NCBI GenBank assembly: GCA_017591395.1
Contig: WEDG01001547.1
Span: 344,001 to 408,000, forward strand
DNA: 64,000 bases
Direction: 5' to 3'
DNA from: Schistocephalus solidus
Taxonomy: Eukaryota; Platyhelminthes; Cestoda; Diphyllobothriidea; Diphyllobothriidae
Shown here: piece after piece, positions 49,091-61,775 of the stretch
Numbering within the stretch: position 1 is the stretch's first letter
How the letters are laid out: each line of letters opens with the position of its first letter
The notes under the pieces: generated by a model
Databases searched by the model: none
Told to the model about the DNA's origin: nothing
What the model saw: the letters and a program-made list of their open reading frames with translations, nothing else
Position numbers and translations under genes: made by a program

Positions 49091-50223
49091 GATGGGTCGT
49101 TATTTCTTTGCATATGCATGACTACCACTAAATGTGAATCAATGTCAACTGGCTTGTTTTCCTGTTTATGGGAAGAATTTTAGTGTCAAACGCTTTCTGG
49201 AATACACGGAAAGCGTTGAGGTCAGTTGTAGCCCATGGTTTGATAGCAGTTTTGAACGGGGAGCGGTTGGCACAAGTGCAGCGTGTTTTCAGTCTTCTTT
49301 TGTTTGCATGGAACCAGTATTCCGCACCGTAGCAGAGTGCATCGGAAAGCTGTTGTTCACTGTCGTCTGAAAAATTCGCCGGTTGTGGGCTGCAGATTCA
49401 ACACCATTACTCTAAAGATAAGACCTGGAACTGTGCTCACAGATCGTGCGCTTCGTCATGCCAGAAGCCAGATTCGATCATGTCAGCATTCAGTATTCGT
49501 AGATGTTCTGAATGCAGAAAACTATTGACAGCTAATATAAACAAAGAATAAGTTTATGGGATTTTCTATTGCAGGGTGGTTTATTCTATATTGCAATGGG
49601 GTTCACTGACAAAAACTTACGATGCCTAACTGTGCCTGCGAGTTGAAGAAAAGGCATAACAGCGACTGCTGCACCGAGAGTAGTCAAGTTGCTTTAGATT
49701 AGAAGCAGTTAAATATACAACTGGTAAACAGCTTTTTGGCTCTTTTATAACTGCTTTTGCCAGTAACCGAATATTCTCAATAATTCACGCTCCAATACTG
49801 TCACTGCTTTGGTGCAATAAAAAATGCGACTCTTGCGAACACAGACTGCAAGACATGAGACCATGGCTCAGTTATGATTATACTATCTGATATCTTGTTT
49901 TATAAGATCTCGTGTAAGCCAGTAAATTCGGTTAAATATCATTGACTTTCATTAAGGCCAGAGGCCTTTTGTTAGATGAAGGCGATTCTTTGGAGAGGGA
50001 TGTGTGTATGAAATCTAATATAAGCAACAGGCCAAGACGTCCTAGTCTGGGGCCTAGGGCAAAAACTGTCTCGCCTTAATGCGAAGGAAAATATATCAAT
50101 CAATATGAAGGGTGCGGTCTAGGTTTACCTGCCGCGACTGCATTATTCACAGGATGCAAATGCACCTTCATTCCTAGAAACGTCAAAGTTTACTGTTCAC
50201 TTACTCAACATAATCCCTTAAAA

Positions 50224-50310
50224 ATGCGAATAAATTTAAAACAGGCGTATACAGCAAGATTTATTGATACCCACAAATTTCGTGACGGTTTATCAACTGC
50301 AACCCGTCTT
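50224..50310 (+). repeat. Left arm of an inverted repeat around the GIY-YIG remnant
   Basis: AAAACAGGCGTATACAGCAA, GATTTATTGATACC, AAATTTCGTGACGG and TGCAACCC recur as the reverse complement at 50829-50900 with few changes. The arms are about 520 bp apart. Confidence 0.8.
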
Positions 50311-50469
50311 TGTATAAAACAGATAACGTATGAAATCGAACAGAAGTTTGAATTTATAGAAAATCAATACATAACAGCAAGGGTCAGAGGACAATGTAAA
50401 CAACTTCAGGAAAGAAAAGGTGGGGGAGAAGCTAATACAACTAAAACCATGCATCATCAAGGGTGAAAA

Positions 50470-50860
50470 TCACCAGGACAATTGTAGATTGCCCACGTGG
50501 TCTAGTTTCATGCAAAATTTGGGTTGCTCTCTGCGTACATACGCTGCTTCCAAGTAGCGCAAAGTCCGAGTTGTTCGTGTCCGAACAAGTACCCGGAAAG
50601 CTGTTTTGAGGTCTACATAGTGACTACCGTCTAGTAGATGTTTAGTAATCAAAAAACGTGGTACTCGAATTTCTTGTTAAAAATACCAATTAGGTAAATG
50701 TTCAGTGGTGCTGGTTGCCAATTGCCTTTGCGTTCGCCCAATGTACTTGCACCCTCAAGTGAACGTGAATTAATAAACACAATTTGGGGTGGCGTGCAAC
50801 GGCAATGCATCCTTTTGATGGTTTAATGGGTTGCACTTAAGAAGCTGTCACGAAATTTCT
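50470..50860 (-). pseudogene. Penelope-like element GIY-YIG endonuclease region, remnant
   Basis: Minus-strand translation gives a decayed 'TCTCG..YIGRT.R.L..R..EH' region (near 50800-50700), then a clean stretch from 50652 to stop: ITKHLLDGSHYVDLKTAFRV, RTLRYLEAAYVRREQPKFCM, VGNLQLSW. This matches the end of the GIY-YIG domain of Penelope-like elements ('A+..HL+..GH.VD....F+V', 'LR.LEA..IRREQP.LC.Q...V..L.LPW'). The upstream half has several stops and frameshifts. Confidence 0.65.
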
Positions 50861-50900
50861 TGGTACCAATAAATCCTGCTGTATACGCCTGTTTTTAATT
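50829..50900 (-). repeat. Right arm of the inverted repeat around the GIY-YIG remnant
   Basis: The minus strand reads AAAACAGGCGTATACAGCAG, GATTTATTGGTACC, AAATTTCGTGACAG and TGCAACCC, the inverted partner of 50224-50310. Confidence 0.8.
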
Positions 50901-50920
50901 CATACCCAGGAAAAATGCGT

Positions 50921-53900
50921 ATAAATTTTGTTTAACCTTTCAGAACCAACTGACCTCATTTGGACATTCGAAGTTTTCAAAAATGGTAATTTTAAAGAAT
51001 TCCGGTGACACTTCTCATTTTTCTGAAAGTTTTTACTGAATCCCGGAAACCCTCTAAATTAAGCGATTTATTTAAGCCTTTTCTGATACAGTCCAATTTT
51101 ATTTTCTCAAAGAATGGGATTGCGACAGAGTATATATGCAAGCCAGCCCTATGGCTCTGTCGTTTTCCAGTTCTTTGCAATTCAAAATTTGTCATAAAGG
51201 TCTTCTATATTAATTTATTCATAAAATTTATGGCGATCATCTTAAAAGATTAGCTTCTTTGATGAAATATTCAAATATGTTTCGCATTTAATTAGATATT
51301 ATGTGACAATTACATCTTTACTATACAGCGAAAAATTTGCAGAATATTGTGAAAAACGAAAATTTCAACTAAGTTAATAGTTTAAGTGAGGATTTTCCTG
51401 CCATTTCTGCTAACAACTGCCTACAGTTGTAAATTAAAATTCTTTTTGTTCGAACATTTTAGTTATAGAACGGTAAAATTGCATTCTTTAGGAGTCTAGA
51501 GCATTCAGGAAATTTGAAGTTCCCGAATATTAAATGTGCTCCAAAACTCTCAGGGCAACATCCCAGCCTACACCTGGTTTATGAAGGGGCCGTGTGCTAA
51601 CCGAGTATATTTAATGCTGAAATTTATGGGTTCATATATGATCTCATATATTCGTATGTATTTTATTAGCCCACGCAAAATTTTATTTGGCATTTCAGTA
51701 TCATTCGTTCTCTTATACATCGTAAAAGGTTGTTTTATGCTAGTTTATCGGTAACGAAAAAGTTTAGTTCGCATCTAAGAATACTGTGTTTATCGAAACA
51801 TACCTTCCATGAATGGCAGATATTCAACAAATGCAGACTAACTTGTAAGGAAAACGTCGTAAAATATTTAGCTTAAGCAGCTTCAAGGGAAAAAACGGGT
51901 GCAATGATGTAAAGGGACCTTAGCTAAGCAATAAAGGTTATCGGGATGTCCCAACGCACTTAGAGGTTTTACTATCTATTACGCAAATGGATACTAATCA
52001 AAAACATAATAAGGCAATACATAATGAAGACAATAGGATTATCCTGCCAGTACTTTTCATAGTATTGTGAGTGAAATGAAACTATATAAACGATTGCTTT
52101 CTTCGAAAATTAGTTTAAGGATCTTTAACCAATTCTGATGCTGTTGCCTGAATCCCGTAGCGATCTCAAACTACTCGTTAGTGCAAGAACATTATTGTCG
52201 TTTTGGCGTAGGTTGCCAGTAAAAAGTGTGTACTAATGCCCAATAATAGGACTTAATGACCTCCAAAGACATTCTTATCCAGTTTTGAACTCCATATACG
52301 ATAATTTAGGACAAGTGGAGGTTAGTTTTGGCGTCGTAAAATTGTTCAGAACATGCATGTTCTTAGTTAAGGTCTTTTTGCTTACTGTTCCTAAAGTTGT
52401 GGTTGTAGCTTGAACTCAAATATTAATGTTATAAATCATGTTAAAATACATTAATAATAATATCGTATACGCAATAATTAAATCTTTTACTTCTTTATAT
52501 ATTTTTTCACAAAAAAAGGATAGAATAGGTTAAGAACTAGGATTACACTTTTAGTCAATTTTTCCAACTTAAATGGGATGTTAACCCCTTAAGCCACTAC
52601 ACTACATCATACCGAGTAGAGCTAGTTTAAGTCTAAGATCATGATCTAATTCACTTTATTCCTTGAAAATGTTGTGCGCCATTGCAGCGTTTTTATCAAA
52701 AGCAGTAGAGGATTAATGGATTTAGAAACGACTATCTGCGCTTCTTAATTTAGATAAAGAAGCCATGATTTTCCCTGGTGTTTCCATTTAGACTTTGGCA
52801 ACAAAATACTGCCAATCCCAATCACTTCATATACCCGATCGTAACCAGCAGGAAAAAGATCGAGTAGCCGTTGCAACACCTGGGGTTGGATAGTGCCGGC
52901 TAATGACGGCTTCTGAAGCAAAAATGACCATTTTAGTTGCCTTGTTGTCTTCATCAATGCTATTCCGGATTACTTGCTGCAGAATGGCAGGGCTATGGAA
53001 TCAAAAGTATGACGCGCTACGTCAAAGATCCTGATATCATCTCGGTTTCTAAATTATTTTGGTAATTCCCGAAATATTTTTTATCCAAGAAAAATTCATA
53101 GAAGGCTGGCCGACTTGGATTTATTTTCAGTCTCCAGCCCGACAATCAACTGGCGACAGTGGTTTAAAAACAATAAAGAGCTAATCTAGACTTTGACAGA
53201 AATTAACTGTTGCAGCGCATTTGCGCCTGCTGAAATAGAGTTATGAAAACGATACAAACAAACCAGCTCACGAGGCAGTTAAAAGCTAAAGAATATCTTC
53301 GCGTATCGTTGAGAAGACCTAACGATGATCAAGGCTAGGAGTGAAGTAAGCCGAGTAGTTCATATCACGGTGAAACATCACATGTGTAAATGGATTAGTT
53401 TCGGTCGCAGCTGATGTTAGAAACCCCTCAAGATTTCAATCACTTGTAAGTCCAACTTGGCGCTTCGCCGACAAATGGGCCACAATATTCCTGGGAGCCA
53501 AAATCCGACAACAGAGGCCATTTTCCAGCCCAGTCACGTTTTTGACTTTGATTAAGATGTGACTATAAGTTAGCCCATAACAAAGGTTCGAGTGACATAT
53601 TTAACTATTCCGATTTCATATGGCCTTTTGAACTCATACTGCAAACGCACAGCCTCGTTAAGGGACCGCTTCCAACGTCTATTCCCTTGGCAACCAACTC
53701 GACAACCGTCTTATGGTCTCAGCTAGGTCAAAACAACGAACTATACAGGCCCACTCGCAAAAGGAAGGTGGATAATAACACACCACGACAGTTCTCCCTG
53801 TTATATACTATGTAGAGAACTTATTGGCATTCCCTACTACTCGTTGCTACGTGACTGTTCTTGACGCTATAGACTGGAGTTGCGATGCGAAAAAAGCTGC

Positions 53901-54497
53901 GACTGACCTTTCCGTCCGCCTTTGTCACTCCCTAAGAATAAAGGACCGTCTATATGGTCCAATTATTTTGAATCAAGATAAAACTTCCCTATCACGTTAC
54001 TTTTCTGTATCTTGGGTCGTATTTCGCTCAGGCTGAACTCTTTTCTTTCAAAATAACGTCATGTTTGTTTCGGACTCTTCCGAAAAAAATGATAAAATAT
54101 GGCAGCAAAAACCTTCTGTTAGGTTATACATCGTCCGCAGATTTAGTAATACGGGAACTATTTAAAACAGGGTTTAGAATCACCAGCATTTAATTTTAAT
54201 TTATTTTATTTTTTTATGATTGTTATAGGTTCTCGATATTAGTGATTTAACAGTACCAAACATAAAACACCATGAAATCGTAAAAAATTTCAAGTATACC
54301 GTCAGTTAAAGTATTTTTTAGTTTGATTATATATTTGTGAATAAGTAAAAAGTAACCGGACCATTTATGGGTAAAAGTAGATCAGGAGAGTTTGACAGTA
54401 TGCTTTCGCTCGCATAGAACGCCTGTTATTAATCTGTTTTAGAATTTTGAGTAGACATAATAAGTCACCAAGTTTGAAAAATACACTGCATTTTTAG
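50921..54497. other. Unassigned interval upstream of the PTB exons
   Basis: It must hold at least part of the first PTB intron if the gene starts here, but no first exon was recognised. The SINE fragment at 52870 is the only assigned feature. Confidence 0.35.
52870..52968 (+). mobile_element. SINE 3' fragment
   Basis: Only the tail half remains: ACACCTGGGGTTGGATAGTG, GATGACGGC-like CTAATGACGGCTTCTG, AAAATGACCATTTTAG, CTTGTTGTCTTCAT. It matches the 3' half of the copies at 26.6 and 14.7 kb. Confidence 0.5.
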
Positions 54498-56939
54498 TCC
54501 TTTTTCCGAAGTATTGGTCTATCAATCAACCGAAGAGGAAGTAAACAAAAATCAGCTGATATAAATATTCCGTCTACGCAGTTCTTTGATATCAGTGCTT
54601 CCGGTGTTGGCATCTTTCTTGGAACAACAACCGTTCCTGATAGCTACGGCAATGACCTATGTTTCTATGCCCACCTTCTTTTAATGAAGGCCTATCACGC
54701 TGCAAAGCAGAAACCGCAATCCGCAAGAATCCTTGTCACCGAGGATTGTATAACAATAACACAAATAAAGCCTAACGTAAGTTAGTCTCTTACTAATTTC
54801 AATGTACTGTTTCTTTACTAAAAGTAAAAAAATTGCCCTCACACTTTGCATTTGTTTATATGCTCTTAAAATTATGGTTGACGAAACTACTAGTCACATT
54901 TTATTAAGTGCATTTCGTGATTTTGTGGACCACAGATTATACTGCAAAATCTAAACAATACCGAATTAATCAAAATATTGAAAGTATAAATTAACTAATT
55001 TATATATTGAATACACACGTGTATTTAAGTTCTGTAATAAAAGGAAATTATAATCGTTGAAGTCACAATAAAAAATAAAAAATTGTTATTGGAAGAAGAA
55101 GCACCAATGCTTATTCGGAATCTTATCTTAAAAGAGGCCCCTATTTTATTATTTACCGTGTATCGTTTTCTGACTGTGTTGTTTGATGTGAACAAAAACG
55201 TGTTGCTCAGAAAGACATTAATTAATATAATGGTATTTCGCCTTCGGTTGTCTCCTATTTTCAAAGCGTCAATACTTGAAATTTTTAGTTATCAATAGTT
55301 TCCAGTCATCAGTTAGAAATTGCGGAATGTAAAATGAGTGTAACGTTGCCTGTCTCCAGAACTTTGCCTACGAATATAAGAAGATTAGGTTAATTTATTT
55401 TATTGGTGCAGCAGACTGTCAAATATAAAAAGCCGTTCTTTTTTCTTTAGCGTATTCTTTCCGAATGCTCGTTAGAGAATCTTTCCTACGTCTGGATTCA
55501 TCCAAAGGACTCTTATGTATTTGGATTCATTTCTGCGGAAAGGAGAACTTCCGATACGAACATTCAATTTCACTTTACTGCGATGAGGTTGACTTCTAAA
55601 GTAAGAAGGATTTGGTCTGATTTAGTTTAATTTGACCTGTTGAAACCACTTAACTTATAAAAGTTGAAGACAGAAAAAAGCAGCATTACTAGTCTACTGT
55701 TCGTTAATTCAACCACGCCTACATCGTTTAAATGCACAGTGGTAAATTAAAAATTTCAGAGATGGCTGAAATTTGGCCGTCTCGAGAGGAGAAATTAGAG
55801 GAATTTGAATTCAGAAAATTTGCTAAACTTGCTCGCGCACTCAGAATCGGCGTGTCTGGACTGAAGGATCTACTGCTTAACTTCAAGCTTAGGGCTTTCA
55901 CGTTAAAGCCTCATTTGTAAGAATGACTCATATGGCCCCGCAAGCAGGATATGAGAACAGGAACCGCTCGCAATACAGGTGGCTTTGTGTCGAATTCCGG
56001 AAAAATAAGGGTAAGAATTAAGTGTAAGCTCAGGGTTAAGTTTAAGGTTACGGTTAAAGGAGTGAATTAGTTTTAGCTGTATGATAAGTTAAGAGTGCTG
56101 TTAGGAATCAGAATAAGACCACGGTTTAAGTTGGTGTTAGCGTTAGTGGTATGCTCAGGACACAAGAATATTTACTCTTTCTGGAATCCTGCTCAGGGCT
56201 ATCTTTATTACTTGGACGGCGCGCTCCAATTCACCTGTCCTGTTAATGGGTCATATCAGTCCTCCTTACTGCCTCTTTAATCAAATTATTTTCTCAACAA
56301 TTGAAAATTTTTATTATGGCTAACTTCCCAATTCATAAACTAAGTGTAAATTTAAATATGTCGAAGATATTACACTACACGAAAATGTTTACTTTGAAAA
56401 TGTAACTTAATCCTTTTCACTTATTTTTATATAAATATTGTTAATATTCCAAGGGATCGCTGTTCCACTGTAAGGCTTCAGACGATGAAAACGGTCTGAC
56501 CAGACTAGGCCGATGTTACTCCAATTTATTCGATTTTACTTGATTTGAACCCAATATAGGCTATAAAATTAAAAAAGCTGCGTTCTGTTAAAAGGTGTGT
56601 GTCTTTTTATGGTAAAACGTTTCCAATGCGAATTTTGTTTACGTAGTTATTCATATTTTCGCATATACACAATTATAATTGTCGGTAAGCAACCTTTTCC
56701 GCTAAATCCCACCAGCTTGTTTTAAATGTTAATTTGTTCGTCGATTCAATTGTCTTGTGGAATTTACTTGCTTATATTTGGGATTTATTAATTTTCCACA
56801 GTTGACTATCCCTATTGCAACTGCCTACGTCCAAATTTCAAATTTGTAGGCAAAGATATTCGCCCATAATGTGCGCCACATCTATTGTCTTCGAATGAAT
56901 CGAGCAAATTGGGTTTTTCAAGGGGACGCAGAAGATGCA
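54498..56939 (+). CDS. PTB/PID-like domain protein, partial (three internal exons)
   Basis: Three phase-0 exons join into one frame of 173 codons: 54498-54776 (279 nt; acceptor TTTTTAG, donor GTAAGT), 55451-55600 (150 nt; acceptor TTCTTTAG, donor GTAAGA) and 56850-56939 (90 nt; acceptor TTTGTAG, donor GTAAGT). The pattern fits a phosphotyrosine-binding domain. An opening strand GVGIFLGTTTV is followed by a helix, then ARILVTEDCITITQ (the V-x-L-x-V-x-x-x-G-I position). SLENLSYVWIHPKDSYVFGF matches the 'I-S-x-C-x-x-D-x-x-D-x-x-x-F-A-Y' segment. QFHFTAMRLTSK then leads into a likely C-terminal helix (AKIFAHNVRHIYCLR). PTB domains bind NPxY motifs on receptor tails in adaptors such as Numb, Dab and GULP. 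Divergence is high, so the exact family is open. The first and last exons are not located. Confidence 0.6.
56005..56145. repeat. Degenerate telomere-like block (GTTAGG type)
   Basis: AGGGTTAAGTTTAAGGTTAC, GGTTAAAGGAG, GTTGGTGTTAGCGTTAGTGG, between the second and third PTB exons. Confidence 0.5.
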
Positions 56940-59900
56940 GTAAGTAGTTGCCGTTATATATAATTTTTAAAGGAAGTTAAATTAACGGTCAGCGTCGGCC
57001 TTCAAAAACAGTACAGTGGATTCCAAATAACCCTCTTAATGGTGAGAGCAGGCATATTCTCGCACTAAACATCGGTACATTCTCATGCTGATATTAAGTT
57101 GAATTAAATTTTATAGGGTGCAGAATCATACTGTTTAAAATCAGCAAATTAGGACACCAATGTAAGCTTATGTCGCAAGGAAATATCGAATACTTAAAAG
57201 GTACAAATGATAGATTTGAAGTCTCCGCATGTGCTTCTTACGTATGAAAAATCGGTCAGTTCGGATGTAGTTGCTGGAAAATTTGTAGGTGCGTTGGGCC
57301 ATTCGGGACTTTAACTTCTATGGAAACCGTTCTCGATTACGGTCTTGGCAGCATACCATGGGAATCGAAAAACATACATAGTCTATAGATCACTAATGTG
57401 AGACATAGTGGAATCGTCAACCATTGCAATTAAAACTGCGCTAATCGAAGGACGCTGCATTTCGCCAGTTTATCCTCTACTCAGGAATAGTTATTCTAAA
57501 GGATACATTACCAAGTAGCCACTGCAAAACTTTTTATTGTGGTTTACTGCTGTCCGATATTTAGCCTGTCCACAGTTGTGTGTAGATAACATCGGTTATG
57601 CTTAAGAAGTACTCAGACGTTTCGTGCAGAAATTCCAAATTCTGATCCAAGAGCAGTCAAGACATTTCCATAATTGACTTCAATTGAGCAGGAGCAAGTT
57701 AAGATAATTAATATTCAAAACATTACTTTTGAAAATCTTGGTGTTGTTGACGGTTGTGAGCAAACTGATTCGATATGCTTTCCTCGCATTAGCGTGTGCT
57801 AATTCTGACGACCAATTGAAATGCTCAACTTGATTAAAATAATGACTGCGAGACCAAAATGTGGTAAATATTAAAACTACTTTCTGTTTAGTGGTCATGA
57901 TGCCTTCCTATCTACATATGGTCTTGCAAAACGATACATCAAACATTTTATCGTGAAAGGAACCACTATTATTTGGGCCGTACAGTGGTAAAAAGGTTCT
58001 GATTTGAATCTCACTGAAGAAATACTGCTTTGCATTCGATTTGCCCTCTCTCCTTAATCCCCTCTTTTTCCCGTGATAGGATTTAGTCACAGATAATTGG
58101 AATGGTTTGTGGCATAATGACTGTTCCGGCATAAAGTTTCGACTGAGTGCCCCATAACATGACTTGTATTTGCAATTTGGACTAAGATTTCACTATCAAA
58201 TACGTAGCTAACTCCATCTGACTGGTGTAAGTGATCCCAACTATGGCCACTTCGTTCATTGCAGTTTTGCGGACGAAGATATGGGAGCGGGGCATCAGTT
58301 TCTGTCAAATCGGTCTTGTTATTTCATACCGCATGCATTGATTGGGAGTTTCAGTCCACCAAATTGACACACTCTTACTAAACCCCCCGCACAAATCAGT
58401 CGAAAATCTACCAAATGCAAAAGGTTCAGAGAATATACCTTTCTATTGGTTATAAGTCCTATTGAAACCATACTTTATTACTAGCTCATTAGTAAACACT
58501 CGGAATCGAGCAAAATCCCAGATTTAGTAGGGTAAGAAGGTGTGTTATGCTTCCTTTTTGCTTAACATAGCACAAATGCCACAAAACTGGGCGGTCTCTG
58601 GCATTCATAATTAATACCGGCGGGGCTAGCAGGCCAACTATCGATTCCGACTTCTATATCTTTGTATGATTGTCTTTTATTTGATGGATTCGCTACTTTT
58701 TCGGGGGTCATCACCATCTCTTCCCGGTTTCTTGCCCAGCACATGTAAATTAAACGTCACGAGTTATGAAGGGCAGTAGTCGCACTGGATAGAGCAAGGA
58801 TTTGATCTGCACTTGATAACATTTTAGAAATATCAGTGGCTTCGAAGGGACTCGAACCTATGACAGCAAGGTCAGGGCTTGAGTACATCTAACTGTCGAT
58901 CGGGAGGCGTGAATTGAATCACAGAAGGCTCAGTTCCCCACACATTCTCTCGGCTTAAACTTACTCGTGAATTTGAAAATTATTTTAAAAACCTAAACCC
59001 TCTCTTTCCTTGATTGAAGAGTGTTACGAAGACCTGATATGCCATAAAATGAGTGCAAAAGAATGTTCTTTCTCCGGTTTCCAATACAATATTTTCGAAT
59101 TTATAGGGACATTGAAAATCAATAGAAAAATGACATACTTCTAAGGTGGTCATTTTTTACGGAGTGTAGTTTTTGCAGACAGCCAAAGGAAGTACATTCT
59201 AAAATTGGCATCTTTGCGCGTTTGAAATATTTTGGGATAACGCTGCAAGATAATCAATATTGCAACCGAAAATAAGTAACCCTCGCTGACCTAAACTACA
59301 TTTCAGAATTTTAATTAACATTTTATGAGGTCTATTAGTGTACTTACCACTAGGCCTTCTTTATTCAATCTCTTTTTCTAAAGTAATGCACTAACTCAGC
59401 GATATAGGTTCTCTATCCCGATTTGTTACCTTATCCTCGACAGGCCTAACACATTCCTAAGCCTTCTTAAACGCCTTCAACAAGGCTATTCCAATTTTAA
59501 CAGTGCTTAGTGATCAAAGGGTTTTACACAGAGAAAATAAAGCCATCCATGATAGCAAATAAAATATTGGTACACCGAGTCTGAGATCCAGCCATTTAAG
59601 CTTCTCGAGCAGGACAATAGCATCGAATTCCGAAATCCTTACCTATGAATTTAGAGGTTTAAAAAATTTCAGAAATACCTCAAAGCATACAATTCCTCAA
59701 GTTCAATCGCAGTTGAGAGCACAGTCAAAGCTGACGTCATTTCCTCGTTATAGCTGATTTTAATGCGTGGTCGAGATACCTGTTACCATTGAGGTAGCCC
59801 AATGTGAATGATTAATTGTTCCCGGTAAACGAAAATGAGCTTGTAGTTATTTATACGAGTGCATTGACGCAATATGTGCGCGCCGTTTAGCTTAAATTGC

Positions 59901-61252
59901 CATTTTAAACTATGCAAAATAAAGACTCAATAGTCACCGAAAGGCACTGAGATACCGCTTTTCGGATGGACAGTCTACGATAATTATTTGCGGAAAGACA
60001 CTAGGATTTTTGAAAACATAACCCCCTGAATGGCGAAAAGCTGAACTTTTTGTGTGCCAGGATTCTAACAGGTAAACATATACCGAACCTTCACCCGAAA
60101 CTATTTGTCTGTACTTTGACTGAATTCGATGCACAGCTTGTTCATTCACCAATAGGATGATCAGCAGCATGACATGGCTATTCTTGATCGGTGCGACTGT
60201 TAGTGGAGCATCGGAAACTTGCAAAAAGGACTCAGATGCCATAATTGTTTTCATTGTTATTCATAGTGGCTGAAGTCAACTGTCGTAACGTAGTCTGTAC
60301 AAGTAACTGGCAGCAATTCGAAAACTGTATCTCCCTTCTTATAGTGGTAATGCTAGGCTATGTACAACACCAAGAATGTCAGAAGCCCCCAGGCTCGTGT
60401 AATACGGGGCCGGTTGTAATAGGGGTGTTACGAGTGACGCATTACAACGGGTAATATAAGGTGTACACGGTTCTTGCAAAATCGCGTGCGTTGTTCTTTC
60501 TGCTCTTTGTATTTACGAACTCGATAGTATGCATCTGTAAAAAGGCTCCAAGAAGTTGAAAGCCATGAAGGATAACGGCTTGAAAGCTCCGAGGTGACTT
60601 CATTGCCGCTTTCACTCTCACAGACTTTGGTAAAAGCCTGTTGCTTCGAAATTGGTTTAAAAAGGAAAAAACGTACTGGTGTTAATCATTCACAAATTTC
60701 ACACTTTTTTTATCGTCGAGCATAACGCAAAACAGGAGCCTGGGGTTTACGTCTTTCTTTGTGCTGTACACAACCTACCGTTGCCCTCATAGATAGTAGT
60801 ACGTTAAAATAAAAAATGGGATAACTTTTAACATTATCATAATTTTGACTTAATTCGTAAAAAAATATTATGCAGGTATTTAGACTTCCTTTATTAGAAG
60901 CATGCATTTATGCATTTGACTGCGAAAAATAAAGGCACAAAACACAGGTTTTTCATGACGTACTAGCCGTCTCTCATATTATCAATTTTAGTCTGCCCTC
61001 TGGGTGAGTCGAGTAGCAGCCCCCTTCCCCACCATGGGAAAAGGAGAATGCACCACCACGTCTCTGCAAGGCACCGAGCTGGAGGAGCGGCAGCAGGATA
61101 CAATAAGCGAAGGATTTAGCCGTAAAACATCTTGGCACGAAGGAAACACGAAAAAAGAAAACTTATCGGGTATGCTGGTCCTGGAAGCTTTTACTGAGAC
61201 ACCTAAAATAAAAACATGGCAGATTCCTGTCATGTACGTCGTTTAATCTCCC

Positions 61253-61254
<2 letters not shown>
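56940..61254. other. Unassigned interval downstream of the PTB exons
   Basis: The remaining PTB-gene exons are expected to lie here or beyond, but none is recognised. The tRNA-like remnant at 58838 is the only assigned feature. A 73-codon minus-strand frame at 58087-58308 is unassigned. Confidence 0.35.
58838..58960 (-). repeat. Decayed copy of the tRNA-like repeat
   Basis: It shares GGGACTCGAACCTATGA, GCAAGGTCAGGGCTT and the flank GGGAGGCGTGAATTGAATCAC with 8435-8560. The 5' half of the tRNA-like part is deleted. Confidence 0.55.

Positions 61255-61346
<92 letters not shown>
61255..61346. repeat. (CA)46 microsatellite
   Basis: An uninterrupted 92-nt CA dinucleotide tract, preceded by a run of C and followed by TACGACAG of the adjacent GC-rich repeat. 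Frames through it give meaningless Val-Cys or Thr-His runs. Confidence 0.98.
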
Positions 61347-61349
<3 letters not shown>

Positions 61350-61775
61350 GACAGTTCGACCGTCGTAGTCCGACGATGTCCACCGTATGCTCCACACCAG
61401 GGTGGTGCAGAGACGGTGACTTGCGCGTGATGTAGCTTAAAGTGATAGTAGACTTGCGCTGCATCTACCGCACTCTCTCCTCCTCCCCCACCTGAGACCG
61501 GTGTCAAGACAGAGTCAAGAAGACCGGAGATGGGAGAGGGCGCAGATGGCTGGCGTGGCCGGAGCCGCTCTGGCGTGCCACCACACCTGGCTCGGATCCC
61601 ACAGAGTGGGGGTGCCATAAAGACCACATTAAGAAGGAGCCATTGCAACCTGACTCTCAGTCCGCCAGTCAGCCACTCCACACAAAACACACATTGGGCT
61701 GACCACGCGGTCCGAGTTATCCCGTCAGTTGGCAACCTTCCAAGCCACGGCTTTTAGCACACCGTGATAGTTTCA
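61347..61775. repeat. GC-rich repeat, copy D
   Basis: It shares long blocks with 20941-21310: GTCCACCGTATGCTCCACA, GGTGCAGAGACGG, AAGTGATAGTAGACTT and GTCAAGA. Its distal half matches 61776-62130 (GCCATxGCAxxCTGACTC, CAGCCACTC, CCAAGCCACGG). It lies directly after the (CA)n tract and on the 3' side of the retrotransposon at 62214-64000. No intact ORF. Confidence 0.7.

Noticed and set aside
58087..58308. A 73-codon minus-strand frame with protein-like composition
   Set aside because: No domain, weak acceptor, no poly(A) signal; frames of this length are frequent across the window.
61163..61735. A 190-codon minus-strand frame
   Set aside because: It runs through the (CA)46 tract as a Val-Cys repeat and through repeat DNA on both sides; it is a low-complexity artefact.
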